A stretch of 64,000 nucleotides of DNA from positions 1-64,000 of the forward strand of contig CDRNVI010000161.1 of assembly GCA_977017575.1 (NCBI GenBank). Reading direction: 5' to 3'. Source of the DNA: Paramoeba atlantica (taxonomy: Eukaryota > Discosea). Of the stretch, positions 11,870 through 25,086 are shown piece after piece. Position 1 is the stretch's first letter; the number at the start of each line of letters is the position of its first letter. The notes beneath the pieces were generated by a model. The model made no database searches. It was given only the letters and a program-made list of their open reading frames with translations, and was not told the origin of the DNA. The position numbers were made by a program, and so were the translations under genes.

Positions 11870-12460
11870 GTTTGTTTTTTTATTTTATTTTTTTCCCTTG
11901 TTTTCTTTTCTTTTTTTTGTTTTTTGTTTTTTTTTTTGTTTTTTTTTGTTTTTTTTTGTTTTTTTTTGTTTTTTTTTGTTTTTTTTTGTTTTTTTTTTGT
12001 TTTTTTTTTTTGTTTTTTTTCCTTTTCCTCCTCTTTCTCCTTTCTTTTCTTGACAAAGCGAAAAGAAAAAGAAAATTGTTGGTTTTCTCTTTTTTCTCTT
12101 TCTCTTTTCCCTCTTCCTTTCCTTTTTTTTCCTTTTCCTTTTTTCTTTTTCTTTTTTCTTTCTTTTTTTCTTTTTCTTCTCTTTGTTTCTTTTATCTTTT
12201 CTTCTCTCCCGTTCTCTCTTCTTTTTTCTCTCTCTTTCTTCTCTCTTCTCTTCTCTCCTTTCCTCTCCCCTCCTCTCTTCTCTTTGTTTGTCTCCCCCCC
12301 CCTTTTGAACCCCAAGGGAACATCATGTTTTTTTTGTTATTATTATCACACACTCTGATCCTGTGTAGGTTCTATTCTCTTTCTCTCTTTTTCCTCTTCT
12401 TTTTTCTCTTTTTCCTTTCATCGCCCATTCTTATTTTTACTTTTCAGAGCGCAAAGGAAT
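10811..12460. repeat. Homopyrimidine block, spacer A
   Basis: Immediately after the purine block the plus strand turns into T/C for about 1.6 kb, including pure T runs with periodic G (T8-G units around 11930-12010). Phe/Ser/Leu-rich open frames are artefacts. Short mixed islands at 11100-11160 and 11400-11460 (around AGTGAAGTCGTTGAATTAGA) are conserved in spacer B at 52730-52790. Confidence 0.85.
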
Positions 12461-13454
12461 TGTTCTTCTCTCAAAGGACTGGACTTGAAGAGAAGAGGAG
12501 GAAGGGAAAAAAGTTCGAAAACCTTGACCACTCGCTGTCCGTCCACAAGAGAAGAGGAGGAGAGAGAGAGAGAAAATTGTGTGGTGTGTGTGTGGCATGT
12601 TTGATCTTCACCCCCACCCCCACCCCCCACCCCCAAAAAAAAACAAAAAAAAAGATGTATCTTTGTATCAAGGTTAATTTTTTTGGTTTTTTTTTTGGAA
12701 AAATCGCAAACGAAAAAGAGAGAAGTTGCCACACAATCAAAGTTGGATAAGGAGGGCAAAGAGAAGAGAGACCAAACAACACAAAAGAGGATTATTTCGT
12801 GATAATTTTCATACTCTCTGGGTCTGATTTTTCGAATTAGTACCCCAGAGAGAATGAAGAATCCACAAAAAAAAAAAGAAGATCCACCAGTCAGTCGGGG
12901 GGATTGGGGTGTTGTGTGTGTTGTGTTGTTGTTTTGGTGTTAAAAGAAATATCCACGTTTTTTTTTTGAAACAAAATGTCTTTGGTGGTGTGTCTTTCTT
13001 GGATTTTAAAAATTGTTCATCATTGGTTTTTTTTTCTTTTTTTCTTTCTTTTTTTGTTGTTCTTCTTTTTCTGGCACTGTTTTTCAGGGTTTTTTGGGCC
13101 CGACATATTGGTCTGTGGTTTTATATTAATATTGTCATCTCAATAAAACACCACCTCCCTCCCCCAATATCTTTTTCTTAATTATGTGTGGGTCCTTCTT
13201 AAAATCCCAATGTACAGAATAACTGGTTGTGTTGGGAAGAAGAAAAAAAAAGTATCTTTCACCCCCCCCAACCAACCACACACACTGGATAAAGAAAAGT
13301 AGTGTATTGTGTTGGGTGTCATTCTTCTGCTGCCATCCCAGAAAAAGAAAAAAAAAATTATGAAAAGAAAAATGACTCTTTGGTGAATGTCTCAAAAAGA
13401 AAGAAGATTTTTGTTAAAGTTTCAATTTATATTTTTTTATACAAGCTTTTTTTT
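12461..13454. other. Mixed spacer downstream of polyubiquitin gene, spacer A
   Basis: No gene recognised. It holds a C-run cluster at 12608-12638 (four C5-C6 runs; quadruplex potential on the minus strand), the CTCTGGGT hairpin at 12811-12857, and T-rich, CT-rich and TG-rich tracts. The right end is the 3' flank of the minus-strand polyubiquitin gene. Most of it is conserved at 53440-54181 in spacer B; the C-run cluster is not. Confidence 0.6.
12811..12857. other. Recurrent CTCTGGGT hairpin, copy 2
   Basis: CTCTCTGGG pairs with CCCAGAGAG, nine perfect pairs, loop about 27 nt. Conserved in spacer B at 53567-53613. Confidence 0.6.
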
Positions 13455-16600
<3,146 letters not shown>

Positions 16601-18440
16601 TGTTGGTTTGTTGTTGGTTTGTTGGTTTGTTGGTTTGTTGGTTTGTTGTTGGTTTGTTGGTTTGTTTGTTGTTTTGTTTGTTGTTGTTGTGTCATTCAGT
16701 GTTACATTTGTTTTGTTTGTTGTGATTGTGATTGTTGTGATTGTAGTTAAGTTACAGTTGTTGTTGCTGTTGTTTATGATTGTGATTGTTTTTCTTGTTT
16801 GTTGTTGTTTATTGTTTGTTGTTTGTTGTTGTTTGTTGTTATTGTTGTTATTATGATTGTTGGTTTGTTATTGTGATTGCAATTGTTATGTTGTTACTAT
16901 TTTTTATAATCATTATTGTTGTTATTGTATTGTTATGATTGTTGTTGTTATTTGATTGTTATTGCTTTTATTATCATTGTTAATTGTTAAATTGTTAATA
17001 ATAGAATGGGGGCATTTTTGTTTCTTTGTTATAAGACTCCCTCCAGGCCTTTTTTTATATTACCCCATTCCCAACAATCCCGACTATTGTGCCACCACCA
17101 GGTTTTTCTCTTTTTTCCTTCTTTTATTTTGTGCTTGTTTTTGTTTTTGTTAATGGTATTGCTGTTGTGGTGGTGATGATATTTTGATTGTGTTGTTATT
17201 TGTTGTTATTTGTTGTTATTTGTTGTTATTTGTTGTTATTTGTTGTTATTTGTTGTTATTTGTTGTTATTTGTTGTTATTTGTTGTTATTTGTTGTTATT
17301 GTTGTTCTTTGTTCTTTGTTATTATTGTTGTTATTTGTTGTTATTTGTTGTTCTTTGTTATTTGTTGTTATTGTTGTTATTTGTTATTGATATTTGTTGT
17401 TGATATTTGTTATTGTAATTGTTATTGTTGTTGTTGATTTTGTTTTTTTGTGTTGTGGTTATGTTGTGTTCGTAATTTTAACCAATTTTTCACAGAAAAA
17501 CACAAAAAAAGAGAGAGAGTGTGGAATCATCAAGACAAAGATGAGGGTTGGGGATTTCTGGAGGGAGCCAGCCACATATAATGGTTGGTTGGTTCTTTTG
17601 TAATATTTATATTTATATTTCCGTTTTGTTGTTAATATTTTTTTAGTTGGTTAATTTGTCTTCTGTTTTTTGTTTGGAGGGGTGATGTGCATTTAATTAG
17701 TGTTGTTTTGTTTTGTTTGTTTGGTTTTGTTGGAGTTAAATATTATTATTGTTAATTGTTTTTGGTCACTTTGTTGGTAGTTGGGACATCAGTGTTTTTG
17801 TGTATTGGTTGTGCATTGGTTTTTGTGTAAGTTGGTTGTGTGTTGTCTTGTGTACACACATTTTTCAAGGTTTATTGTTTGTTTGAACCAAACAATCAAA
17901 AATGACAAAAAGGTTTTCTTTTTTTTTTTTTTCGTCTTTCTTTCGTTTCGGTCCTTTTTGTTCTTTTTTTTTTTGTTCTTTTTTTTTTTTTTTTTTTTTC
18001 TCCCTTTTTGTTCTTTTTCTTTTTTTTTTGCTCTGTTCTACATTTTTTTTTTTGATGTTGGTGTTGGTCTTGTGTATGGGGTGTGGTTTTTTGTGGGGTT
18101 GGTGTTTTTCTAGAAGAGGGTTTTAATTGATGTGCAGGTTTTTCTTTTGATTTTTCTTTTGATTTTTTTTTTTTGATTTTTTGGTTTCTCTTTTTTTTTT
18201 AAGATCCAAAAAGTTTCCACAGACACACTATGGTTTTTCTCTTTCTGTTTTTTGTTAATACAAATGAGGTTTGCTTTGTGGGGATGGTTTGGGTTTTTCG
18301 TTCGATAAAATGGTGAATGTAGGTGTTTTTGTGGGAATTGTGTACCTTTTTTCTGTGGTGGCGCACCTTGTTTTTTTTTTTGGAGGGGGGGGGTCTTTAA
18401 TTGGGAGGGGGTTTGTTCAAAGGAAGAACACACTGTTTTG
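16601..18440. repeat. G/T-rich low-complexity block, spacer A
   Basis: The plus strand is dominated by T and G: GTTGTTT-type runs (16600-16990) and an exact decamer array, TTATTTGTTG units, about eleven copies at 17195-17300, then T/G and T/C tracts. Valine/leucine/cysteine-rich frames are artefacts. Spacer B carries the same block (57430-59560) but with a 12-bp unit in place of the decamer. Confidence 0.85.
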
Positions 18441-18455
18441 TTGAGATTTAATAAG

Positions 18456-18508
18456 ACTAAAAAGGTTATAATATTTGTTCACATAAACAAATGTTGCAGC
18501 CTCTTTGG
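18456..18508. repeat. Duplicated inverted-repeat motif, copy A1
   Basis: The segment CTAAAAAGG...ATTTGTTCACATAAACAAAT...GTTGCAGCCTCTTTGG contains a TTTGTT/AACAAA inverted repeat. Near-identical copies lie at 21984-22037 (same spacer), 59573-59625 and 62214-62265. They bracket the tRNA-Lys and subrepeat region. Function unknown. Confidence 0.7.
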
Positions 18509-18748
18509 GAATTTTCCAGAATGGACATGAAGATTGGGTTTTGACTCGCACACCACCTCCGTAAATACGCCACAGTAGCACCAATTTTGTTGGGGGGGAT
18601 GGGGGATATATTGCCAAAATACATAATTTCCACAATTGTTTCAATTTGGTTGGTGACTTGAAGGAAGGGGGGGGGAGGTTTTCGTGGTGGTGTCGTATCT
18701 CCCCCAATCCTTTTTAAACCCATTTTTTTTTTCGATTTTTATCAAATT

Positions 18749-18821
18749 GCCTCCGTAGCTCAGTCGGTAGAGCGCTAGACTCTTAATCTAGTGGCCGCGG
18801 GTTCGAGCCCCGCCGGGGGCT
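18749..18821 (+). tRNA. tRNA-Lys(CTT)
   Basis: 73 nt folds as a cloverleaf. The acceptor GCCTCCG pairs with CGGGGGC, the D arm reads AGCTCAGTCGGTAGAGC, the anticodon arm CTAGA/TCTAG encloses loop CTCTTAA (anticodon CTT), and the T arm is GCGGG-TTCGAGC-CCCGC. A T8 Pol III terminator follows directly. No intron. The encoded discriminator is T, unusual for a eukaryotic tRNA-Lys. An identical copy lies at 59891-59963 in spacer B. In spacer A a 2.4-kb insertion with a Crypton-like gene begins just downstream. Confidence 0.96.
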
Positions 18822-18902
18822 GTTTTTTTTCTTTTTCTTTTTCTTTTTTTTTTTCTTTTTTCTTTTCTTTTTTTTTCTTTTTTTCGGGTACAAAAGTTCG
18901 AG

Positions 18903-19057
18903 TCCTGAAAAAAAAGTCGAAAAAATTGATGGCAGACGCATCCTTCGTCCAGAGAAAAGTTCTCGTTCTCGACTCGCCTTCGGCTCGTCTCAACTCGAAC
19001 TTTTCTCTGGACGAAGGATGCGTCTGCCATCAATTTTCCTGACTTTTTTTTGGACAA
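18903..19057. repeat. Long perfect hairpin next to Crypton relic
   Basis: About 43 bp ending in CCAGAGAAAAGTTC on the left (to 18962) is exactly repeated inverted on the right (from about 18997), with imperfect pairing extending further out to GTCCT/GGAC. The loop is about 34 nt and itself rich in CTCGAC/GTCGAG-like words. CpG dinucleotides are intact. It is found only in the spacer A insertion. It could be a transposon end, a hairpin RNA source or a recent inverted duplication. Confidence 0.85.
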
Positions 19058-19551
19058 GAATCTTTTTATTGGAGAAAAGTTTGATGATATAAAGTGATCA
19101 AAATTTTTATTATTCACCGACACTTTTGTCAAGGTTCTCCTTTCCTTCAATCTTTTGTTTCTTCTTTTTTGGTTCTGAAAACTTGAAGGTACAGTCTTTA
19201 AAATGGTTTCCCCCACCAATATTTGCCCCTCCCAGAGGAGAACAAGAAGGAACAAAACTCTGTTGATACAAAGGTCCCATCGACTCCATCCCAGGAGCAA
19301 ACCGAAAATAGTATGACATATTCTCTTCTCCTGACTCAAAGACTGGGTGTTTGTTGATATATATATACTGGAAGTTCACCAGCTTCTTCAAATAAATCTT
19401 TTTCAGGAGGAGTTGGGGGTGGTTGGGAACAAACAAACTGCTGTGTTCGAGGACGAGGGGATGGAAAACCAACAAGGGGATGATGACTGGGACTGCTCCT
19501 TGGAGAAGGTCGGAATGGGACAACTCGAGGTGATTGATATGGAACTGGGGA

Positions 19552-20803
19552 TCAAGATGGAATTGGAACTAAGGGTTGAGATGGGACTGTGGATCGAGAT
19601 GAGGGTCGAGATAGGACTGGGGGTCGAGATGAAATTGGAACTGAGGGTCGAGATGGGACTGGAAGTGGGACTGGTTGTTCAGATGAAGAGACAGTTGATG
19701 AGAGAACTGGTGATGGACAAGAAGATTGTGCACTAACACCAAATGCATTATTTTTGAGTTTACCTCGTTGTTCAGCTGATGGATCAGTGTATGAATTCAA
19801 GGGATCAGATCGAGCCATGTCCAGTCAACTTGATGACCATATGGGGGTTTCCTCCAGCAGCAAGAGAAAGAGTGACGAGAGTGGAGCGCAAACTCTGGTT
19901 TGTGAATCTCTTTCCAATTTGATCAGTGGCAATTCCTATTTTTTGGGCTGTCTCTTTAAACCAATTGCCAATTGTTTTCTCTCCCACAGGCTGGGTCTTA
20001 TACCAATTCCCAGATTTGAGGTAAGCACCATGAGTGTCGTTTGGCTGAAGAAAAACACGATCATCCTTTGGGTGTGCTGGACGTTTTGCAGTCATTTCAG
20101 CATAAAGATCGATAAAGACACCATCCAAAACACTACTTCTTTCCAAATCTTTTGGCGGAGGCATAGGTCGATCCCCTCCCTGGTGGTTTTTATCTTGGAT
20201 GGCTTGATACCTCAAAACACCAGTTTTTTCTCCAAAATCATTTGTTTCCCATTGAAAGTGACTCAATCGAAAATGTGCTTGCTCATTCCCTCAACAGCCA
20301 AGACACAAGCCTGCAATGATAAAAAGGGTCATGTTTAGTCCTTGAGGAGTGTCAATCCCCCAAACATTTACCATCGCAATCGCTTCTTCTGCAGTGACTG
20401 CACTGGCAGAAACTTTTCTCTTTTCAGGGATTTTTTGGATCAGAGATCGTGCTGTGTCTCGTGCTGCTCGTGCTGCTTTGAAAGCAGGATCCTCAAAAAT
20501 GTTGATGGTTTGTTGTTGTTCTTGAAAAAACTTTTCGTTAATTTGTTTTGCAACAGAATTCCAGATTGTTTTCATTGAAGAATCGCAGTAAGAGTCTTCA
20601 TTTTCCTTCTTCATATTGAAGGCGAATTTCTTCATGACTCGACAAATTTCTTGTCTGTTTGAAGTTGCAGGATGAAACGAGACATTGTTGCTGGGTTCTG
20701 CCAAGAACCGCTCAAACACCCTCCAGTATGACTCTTTTTGCTTTTTTCCTCCCTTTTGTCTCTCATTCATCGACTCTTCCATTTCTTGCGATGATTTGTT
20801 CAT
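19552..20803 (-). pseudogene. Crypton-type tyrosine recombinase, broken
   Basis: Reading on the minus strand from ATG 20803, an N-terminal part with the spacing of the Crypton/DUF3504 family (NIFEDPAF..., later DTPQGLNMTLF) leads to GLCLGC-TGA-GNEQ. The stop at 20291-20293 sits where family members have the first catalytic Arg (R-G-N-E), so it is most simply CGA changed to TGA. After it the frame continues with WYKTQPVGEKTIGNWF, then TNQSLRSTLVTLSLAAGG and KLTGH, the second Arg and His boxes. A one-base shift near 19806 separates this from SDPLNSYTDPSAEQ, whose Tyr is the likely nucleophile. A Pro/Ser-rich tail with repeated SRP words follows. Two lesions make it inactive. It would have integrated DNA circles by site-specific recombination. 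Absent from spacer B. Confidence 0.85.
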
Positions 20804-20859
20804 TCTTTCTTGCACTCAGTTCTTCGCTTCAAAAAAAAAAAGAAAATGTCGAGTTGCCA

Positions 20860-21160
20860 ATGATGACGTCAATGATGAAAGGTGAAAAAAGGACGAGTCC
20901 TTTTGTCACTTCCTGACCAATGAATGAGTGGCACGTCAGGTTTTTCAAGTGAAGAGTGAAAAAAGAACGAGTCCTTTTTTCAACTTTTGGCCAATAGGAG
21001 GATGCCACATCAGAAAATGATTCAAAATAAACTTTTTTAGACAAGAAAAGATGACATCTCCATGCAAAACAAAAAACAATGCCTGAAAAAAGCTGATGTG
21101 GTGTTGTTTTATTAGAGGAAATCAGCCAATAGCCTGCAGCTACGTCATCTGAAAACTTTT
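20860..21160 (-). promoter_or_regulatory. CCAAT / CRE cluster upstream of Crypton relic
   Basis: A perfect palindrome TGACGTCA lies at 20865-20872. Three CCAAT cores follow, two of them followed by a GCACGTCA-like or GCCACATCA word, and two copies of a GGACGAGTCCTTTT segment precede them. The arrangement looks like a Pol II promoter for the minus-strand recombinase gene. A related CCAAT plus CCACGTCA module lies inverted near 22950, about 790 bp upstream of 18S. Confidence 0.5.
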
Positions 21161-21830
21161 CTCTTTCCAAAGGTTTTTTCTCTTCTTTTTCTAAAGGTTT
21201 TTTCTCTCTTCTTTTTCTCTCTCTTTTTCTCTTCTCTTTTTTTTATTTTTTTTTGAACTTGGTCTGAACTGAACTGCTTCTTTGTTGCTCAAAGGTTTTT
21301 CTCTCTTCTCTCTCTCTTTTTCCTTTCTTTTTCTTTTTTTTTTCCTTTTTCTTTTCCTTTTCTTTTTCTTTTCCTTTTTCTTTTTTAACCTGATGTGGGG
21401 GGGCTACCTTCTTTTGCTCTTTGAAATGTTTTTCTTTTTCTCTCTCTTTTTCTCTCTCTTTTTCTCTTCTCTCTTTTTTCTTTCTCTTTTTAAACTTGGT
21501 CTGAGTTGAACCGCTTCTTGTCAATTTGCTCTTTCAAAGGTTTTTTCTCTTCTTTTTTTTTTCTTTTTTTTTTTTTTTTTTTTTCTTTTTCTTTTCTTTT
21601 CTTTTCTTTTCTTTTCTTTTTTCTTTTCTTTTCTTTCTTTTTTTAAAACCTAATTATGTTGAACTACCTTCTTGTCAATTTACTCTTTCAAAAGTTTTTT
21701 CTTTTCTTTTTTTCTTTTCTTTTTTTCTTTTTTTTTCTTTTCTTTTTTCTTTTTTTTCTTTTCTTTTCTTTTTTCTTTTTTTCTTCTTTTTTTTCTTCTA
21801 TTTTTCTTTGGATGGGTCAACCCTGTTGGA
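21161..21830. repeat. Spacer subrepeat array, A
   Basis: Pyrimidine-rich units of about 100-150 bp, each with a short mixed core related to GAACTTGGTCTGAACTGAAC then CTTTGTTGCTCAAAGG, which can form a CTTTG/CAAAG hairpin. Cores begin near 21255, 21390, 21495 and 21650, with shorter CAAAGGTTTTTTC pieces at 21165-21200. Position and format resemble enhancer or spacer-promoter repeats upstream of rRNA genes. Spacer B has a larger version (60030-61990). Confidence 0.75.
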
Positions 21831-21983
21831 TAACATGGATAATTGTGGGGGTGGTTAAATATTGGAGGGGGGGTGGGGTTGTGTTGACAAGGTTTTAGGG
21901 ATGGAATAAAATAGGAGAGGGGCAAGGTCTATTTTGGTTTGGGGGGTGGGGGTGGTAAATTTGCAATGGATATATTGAAAAAA

Positions 21984-22037
21984 AACTAAAAAGGCTTTCA
22001 TATTTGTTCACAGAAACAAATGTTGCAGCCTCTTTGG
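21984..22037. repeat. Duplicated inverted-repeat motif, copy A2
   Basis: Second copy of the segment at 18456-18508, with TTTGTTCACAGAAACAAA at its centre followed by TGTTGCAGCCTCTTTGG. Confidence 0.7.
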
Positions 22038-22451
22038 AACATTTTTCAAAGGAGTGATGATGAGTTATGTGGAAATATACAGATTACATATATAACACAC
22101 AATACACACAGCTTCTTTTTTGTTCTCTCTTTTGTATTACCAGATAAAACCTTTTTTTTCCTCTTCTTTTTTTTTCCTTTTTCTTTTTTTCATCTTTTTT
22201 CTTCCTTTCTTTTTTCTTCCTTTCTTTTTGTTAAAATGATGGACCCACCCTCAATTTGATGTTGTTGTGGGTTTGAGTGTGGATAAAAGAGTGTTTCTCT
22301 ACTACCCCCCCCCCCTCTTGGCCACACCACACAACACAAAAACAAATTTCACAAAGCTCACTTGTTATGTTGAATACATAAAAAAATGTTTTGTTCTCTT
22401 TTTCAAATTAAATTCTTGATTTCATTCTCAATTTTTTTTTTTGTTTTTCAG

Positions 22452-22736
22452 AGTGTTGCACACGAGCAATGTGCGCTACTCTGAAGACACTTGGCTCTCT
22501 GCTCTATTCGTTTGATCCGACTCTTGATCTCCTCCAACTCAATTCCCAATCTCCTTCAAGTCGACCCTTGGTCTCCTCCAAGTCGACCTTCTGTGAATCT
22601 AAATAAAGAACACCATTGATGATGTCATCAGGAAGTTTCTCGCTTTTTCGTGAGACTTCTGAGGACCGCTCTTCAGTTGTCCATTCAACATATTTCTGAC
22701 ACGCCTTCTTTAGTCTGTACCAAAGTAGACGTGTTC
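22452..22736. other. 285-bp insertion specific to spacer A
   Basis: Flanks join directly in spacer B near 62680, so this is an insertion or a deletion in B. It opens with a hairpin (CAGAGT...ACTCTG) and has normal CpG content. The minus strand has about 75 open codons rich in Glu/Arg/Lys without start or recognised domain, which could be a captured gene fragment. No clear terminal inverted repeats. Confidence 0.5.
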
Positions 22737-23066
22737 AGTGTGTGTGGTGTGTGGAGTGTGGTGTGTGTGGGGGTTTGTGATTTCCTTTGAACTTTTTGTG
22801 GAAATTCTTTTTTGATACAAAGAGAAAGAAAAAGGGAAAAGCAAACTCATGAATTGAGAGGTGAAAGAACAAAAAAAGGGTTGTTCAAAGGAAAGAACAA
22901 AGAAGAATAAAATAAGAATTTGGGGAAAAAAATGGGTAAGTAAAGAAATGACGTGGCATTATTTGATTGGTCTACTTTTTTAGAACTCCAAAATTAGCTT
23001 TTCTGGGTCAAAAAAGCTGCTCTTTCTTCTCAGAGGGGTTACATACATGATAGATGCTCTCTCTTA

Positions 23067-23140
23067 TCATGGGGGCGACCTAGGGTTATTCAATAGCCAA
23101 TTTTTGTAAGTCTAAATAAGGAAATAAGATCGAACATCGT
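23067..23140 (+). promoter_or_regulatory. Putative rRNA promoter segment, type A
   Basis: About 75 bp with no clear alignment to the corresponding segment of unit B (63012-63091), though sequences on both sides are nearly identical. It lies about 600 bp upstream of 18S, a plausible place for the Pol I start. The assignment as promoter is inference from position and unusual divergence. Confidence 0.35.
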
Positions 23141-23736
23141 TTGAATTGAGTTGAAAAAGTCAATCTCAAATTTTGTTGGATCTCTTTTCATTGAAAAATA
23201 TCTCAGACGTTTTTGTGACATTTTTTGCTTGAAGTTGTTTGTAACTTCAGACAATAAAATTCAAAAAAAATGTTGGAGTGATTTTTATTTTGTCTGTTTC
23301 AAATATTTGAAACAAAACAAAATTGAATTTGTGGAAGGTGATTTTTTTGTTGATTCAAAAGACAGAAAAAACAACCAACTTCAATTTCTGAATAAGAAAA
23401 TCATTTTTCTTCTTTTCTTTTTTTTTTTTCCTTTTCTGGAAATAAAAAAAAAATAAAAAGAATTATCTTTTTCTTTCAGTTTATTTCTCTCTCTTTTGAA
23501 AACTTGGAAACAGAATACATTTGTTTTCAAACTATTTCATGAAGAGGTTCAATGAGAAATTGCAAAGAGGATTTCTTTGTTGGAAAATTGAATTCTAACG
23601 AAAAACAAAAAACTTATTTTTTTGATAACAAAAAATTGATGAAATACTTTGAATTCTTTTCGAAGCTACTTTTTCTTTTTTCCCAATTGGGGGGGAGAAG
23701 AAAAAAATAGTCTTTTTTTTTGGAAAAAAAAATAGT
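23141..23736 (+). other. 5' external transcribed spacer (inferred)
   Basis: AT-rich leader directly before 18S, conserved with 63092-63688. Short open frames here are accidental. The transcription start is not visible, so the left limit is approximate. Confidence 0.5.
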
Positions 23737-25017
23737 TATCTGGTTGATCCTGCCAGTAGTCATATGCTTGTCTTAAAGACTAAGCCATGCATGTCTAAGT
23801 ATAAACACTTGTACTGTGAAACTGCGAATGGCTCATTAAATCAGTTATAATTTATTTGATGGTCCTTTTTTTTACTACTTGGATAACCGTGGTAAATCTA
23901 GAGCTAATACATGCATAAAATCCTGACTCCTTTGAGAGAAGGGATGTATTTATTAGATACAAAAACCAATGCAGTTCTTCGGAGCTGGTTAACATATGGT
24001 GAATCATGATAACTTTACGAATCGTATGGCCTTTTGTGCTGACGATAGTTCATTCAAATTTCTGCCCTATCAACTTTCGATGGTAGTATAGAGGACTACC
24101 ATGGTGGTAACGGGTAACGGAGAATCAGGGTTTGATTCCGGAGAAGGAGCCTGAGAAACGGCTACTACTTCCAAGGAAGGCAGCAGGCGCGCAAATTACC
24201 CAATCCCGACACGGGGAGGTAGTGACAAAAAATAACAATACCGGTTCATTATTTGATTTGGTAATTGGAATGAGTACAATCTAAACCCCTTAACGAGTAA
24301 CAATTGGAGGGCAAGTCTGGTGCCAGCAGCCGCGGTAATTCCAGCTCCAATAGCATATATTAAAGTTGTTGCAGTTAAAAAGCTCGTAGTTGGATTTGAG
24401 AGTTTTATAATTTAATCCATATGGTTTTTCATATGTGTTTTATTAAATTATATTCTCTAAATATTTTATTAGATATTCATTATTGCACTTAATTGGGTGA
24501 TAATTTGGTTTTCTTTCGGGAGAATCAGTGTTTATTGGACCTTTATTAGTAAGATTGTGGATATGAATTCTCTTTGGAGTTTGTGTTCTGCTTATTAATA
24601 AAACTAATAAATAGAATTCTAATTCATTTACTTTGAGTAAATTAGAGTGTTCAAAGCAAGCAAAATTATAAAAAATTGCAATGAATACTATTAGCATGGG
24701 ATAATGGAACAAGACATTGGATCTATTTTATTGGTTTTTTAGAACTAATGTAATGATTAAAAGGGATAGTTGGGGGCATTAGTATTTAATTGTCAGAGGT
24801 GAAATTCTTGGATTTATGAAAGACTAACTTCTGCGAAAGCATTTGTCAAAGATGTTTTCATTAATCAAGAACGAAAGTTAGGGGATCGAAGACGATCAGA
24901 TACCGTCGTAGTCTTAACCATAAACGATGCCGACCAGGGGTTGGAAGACGTTTTATTTTGAATAAAGATGACTCCTCCAGTACCTTTTTACGAGAAATCA
25001 GTAAGTTTTTGGGTTCT

Positions 25018-25086
<69 letters not shown>

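Larger units (their letters stand above)
21831..23066. other. Spacer between subrepeat array and 18S promoter region, A
   Basis: No gene recognised. G-rich (21855-21960), the second copy of the TTTGTTCAC motif (21984-22037), T-rich tract, then a 285-bp insertion (22452-22736) absent from spacer B, then a conserved segment with TGACGTGGCA and ATTGG (22947-22970). Confidence 0.6.

Noticed and set aside
16608..17437. Val/Leu/Cys/Tyr-rich open frames in the GTT-rich block (also 57432-58659)
   Set aside because: These follow directly from GTTGTTATT-type repeats; repeat unit and frame differ between spacers.
23151..23456. 101-codon frame in the 5' external spacer, partly conserved at 63224-63409
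   Set aside because: Lies in the transcribed leader of rRNA; start position and frame length are not conserved and the sequence is low complexity.
24443..24712. 89-codon minus-strand frame inside 18S, and similar frames at 27883-28071 and 29440-29954
   Set aside because: They lie within rRNA genes and are chance frames in AT-rich variable regions.
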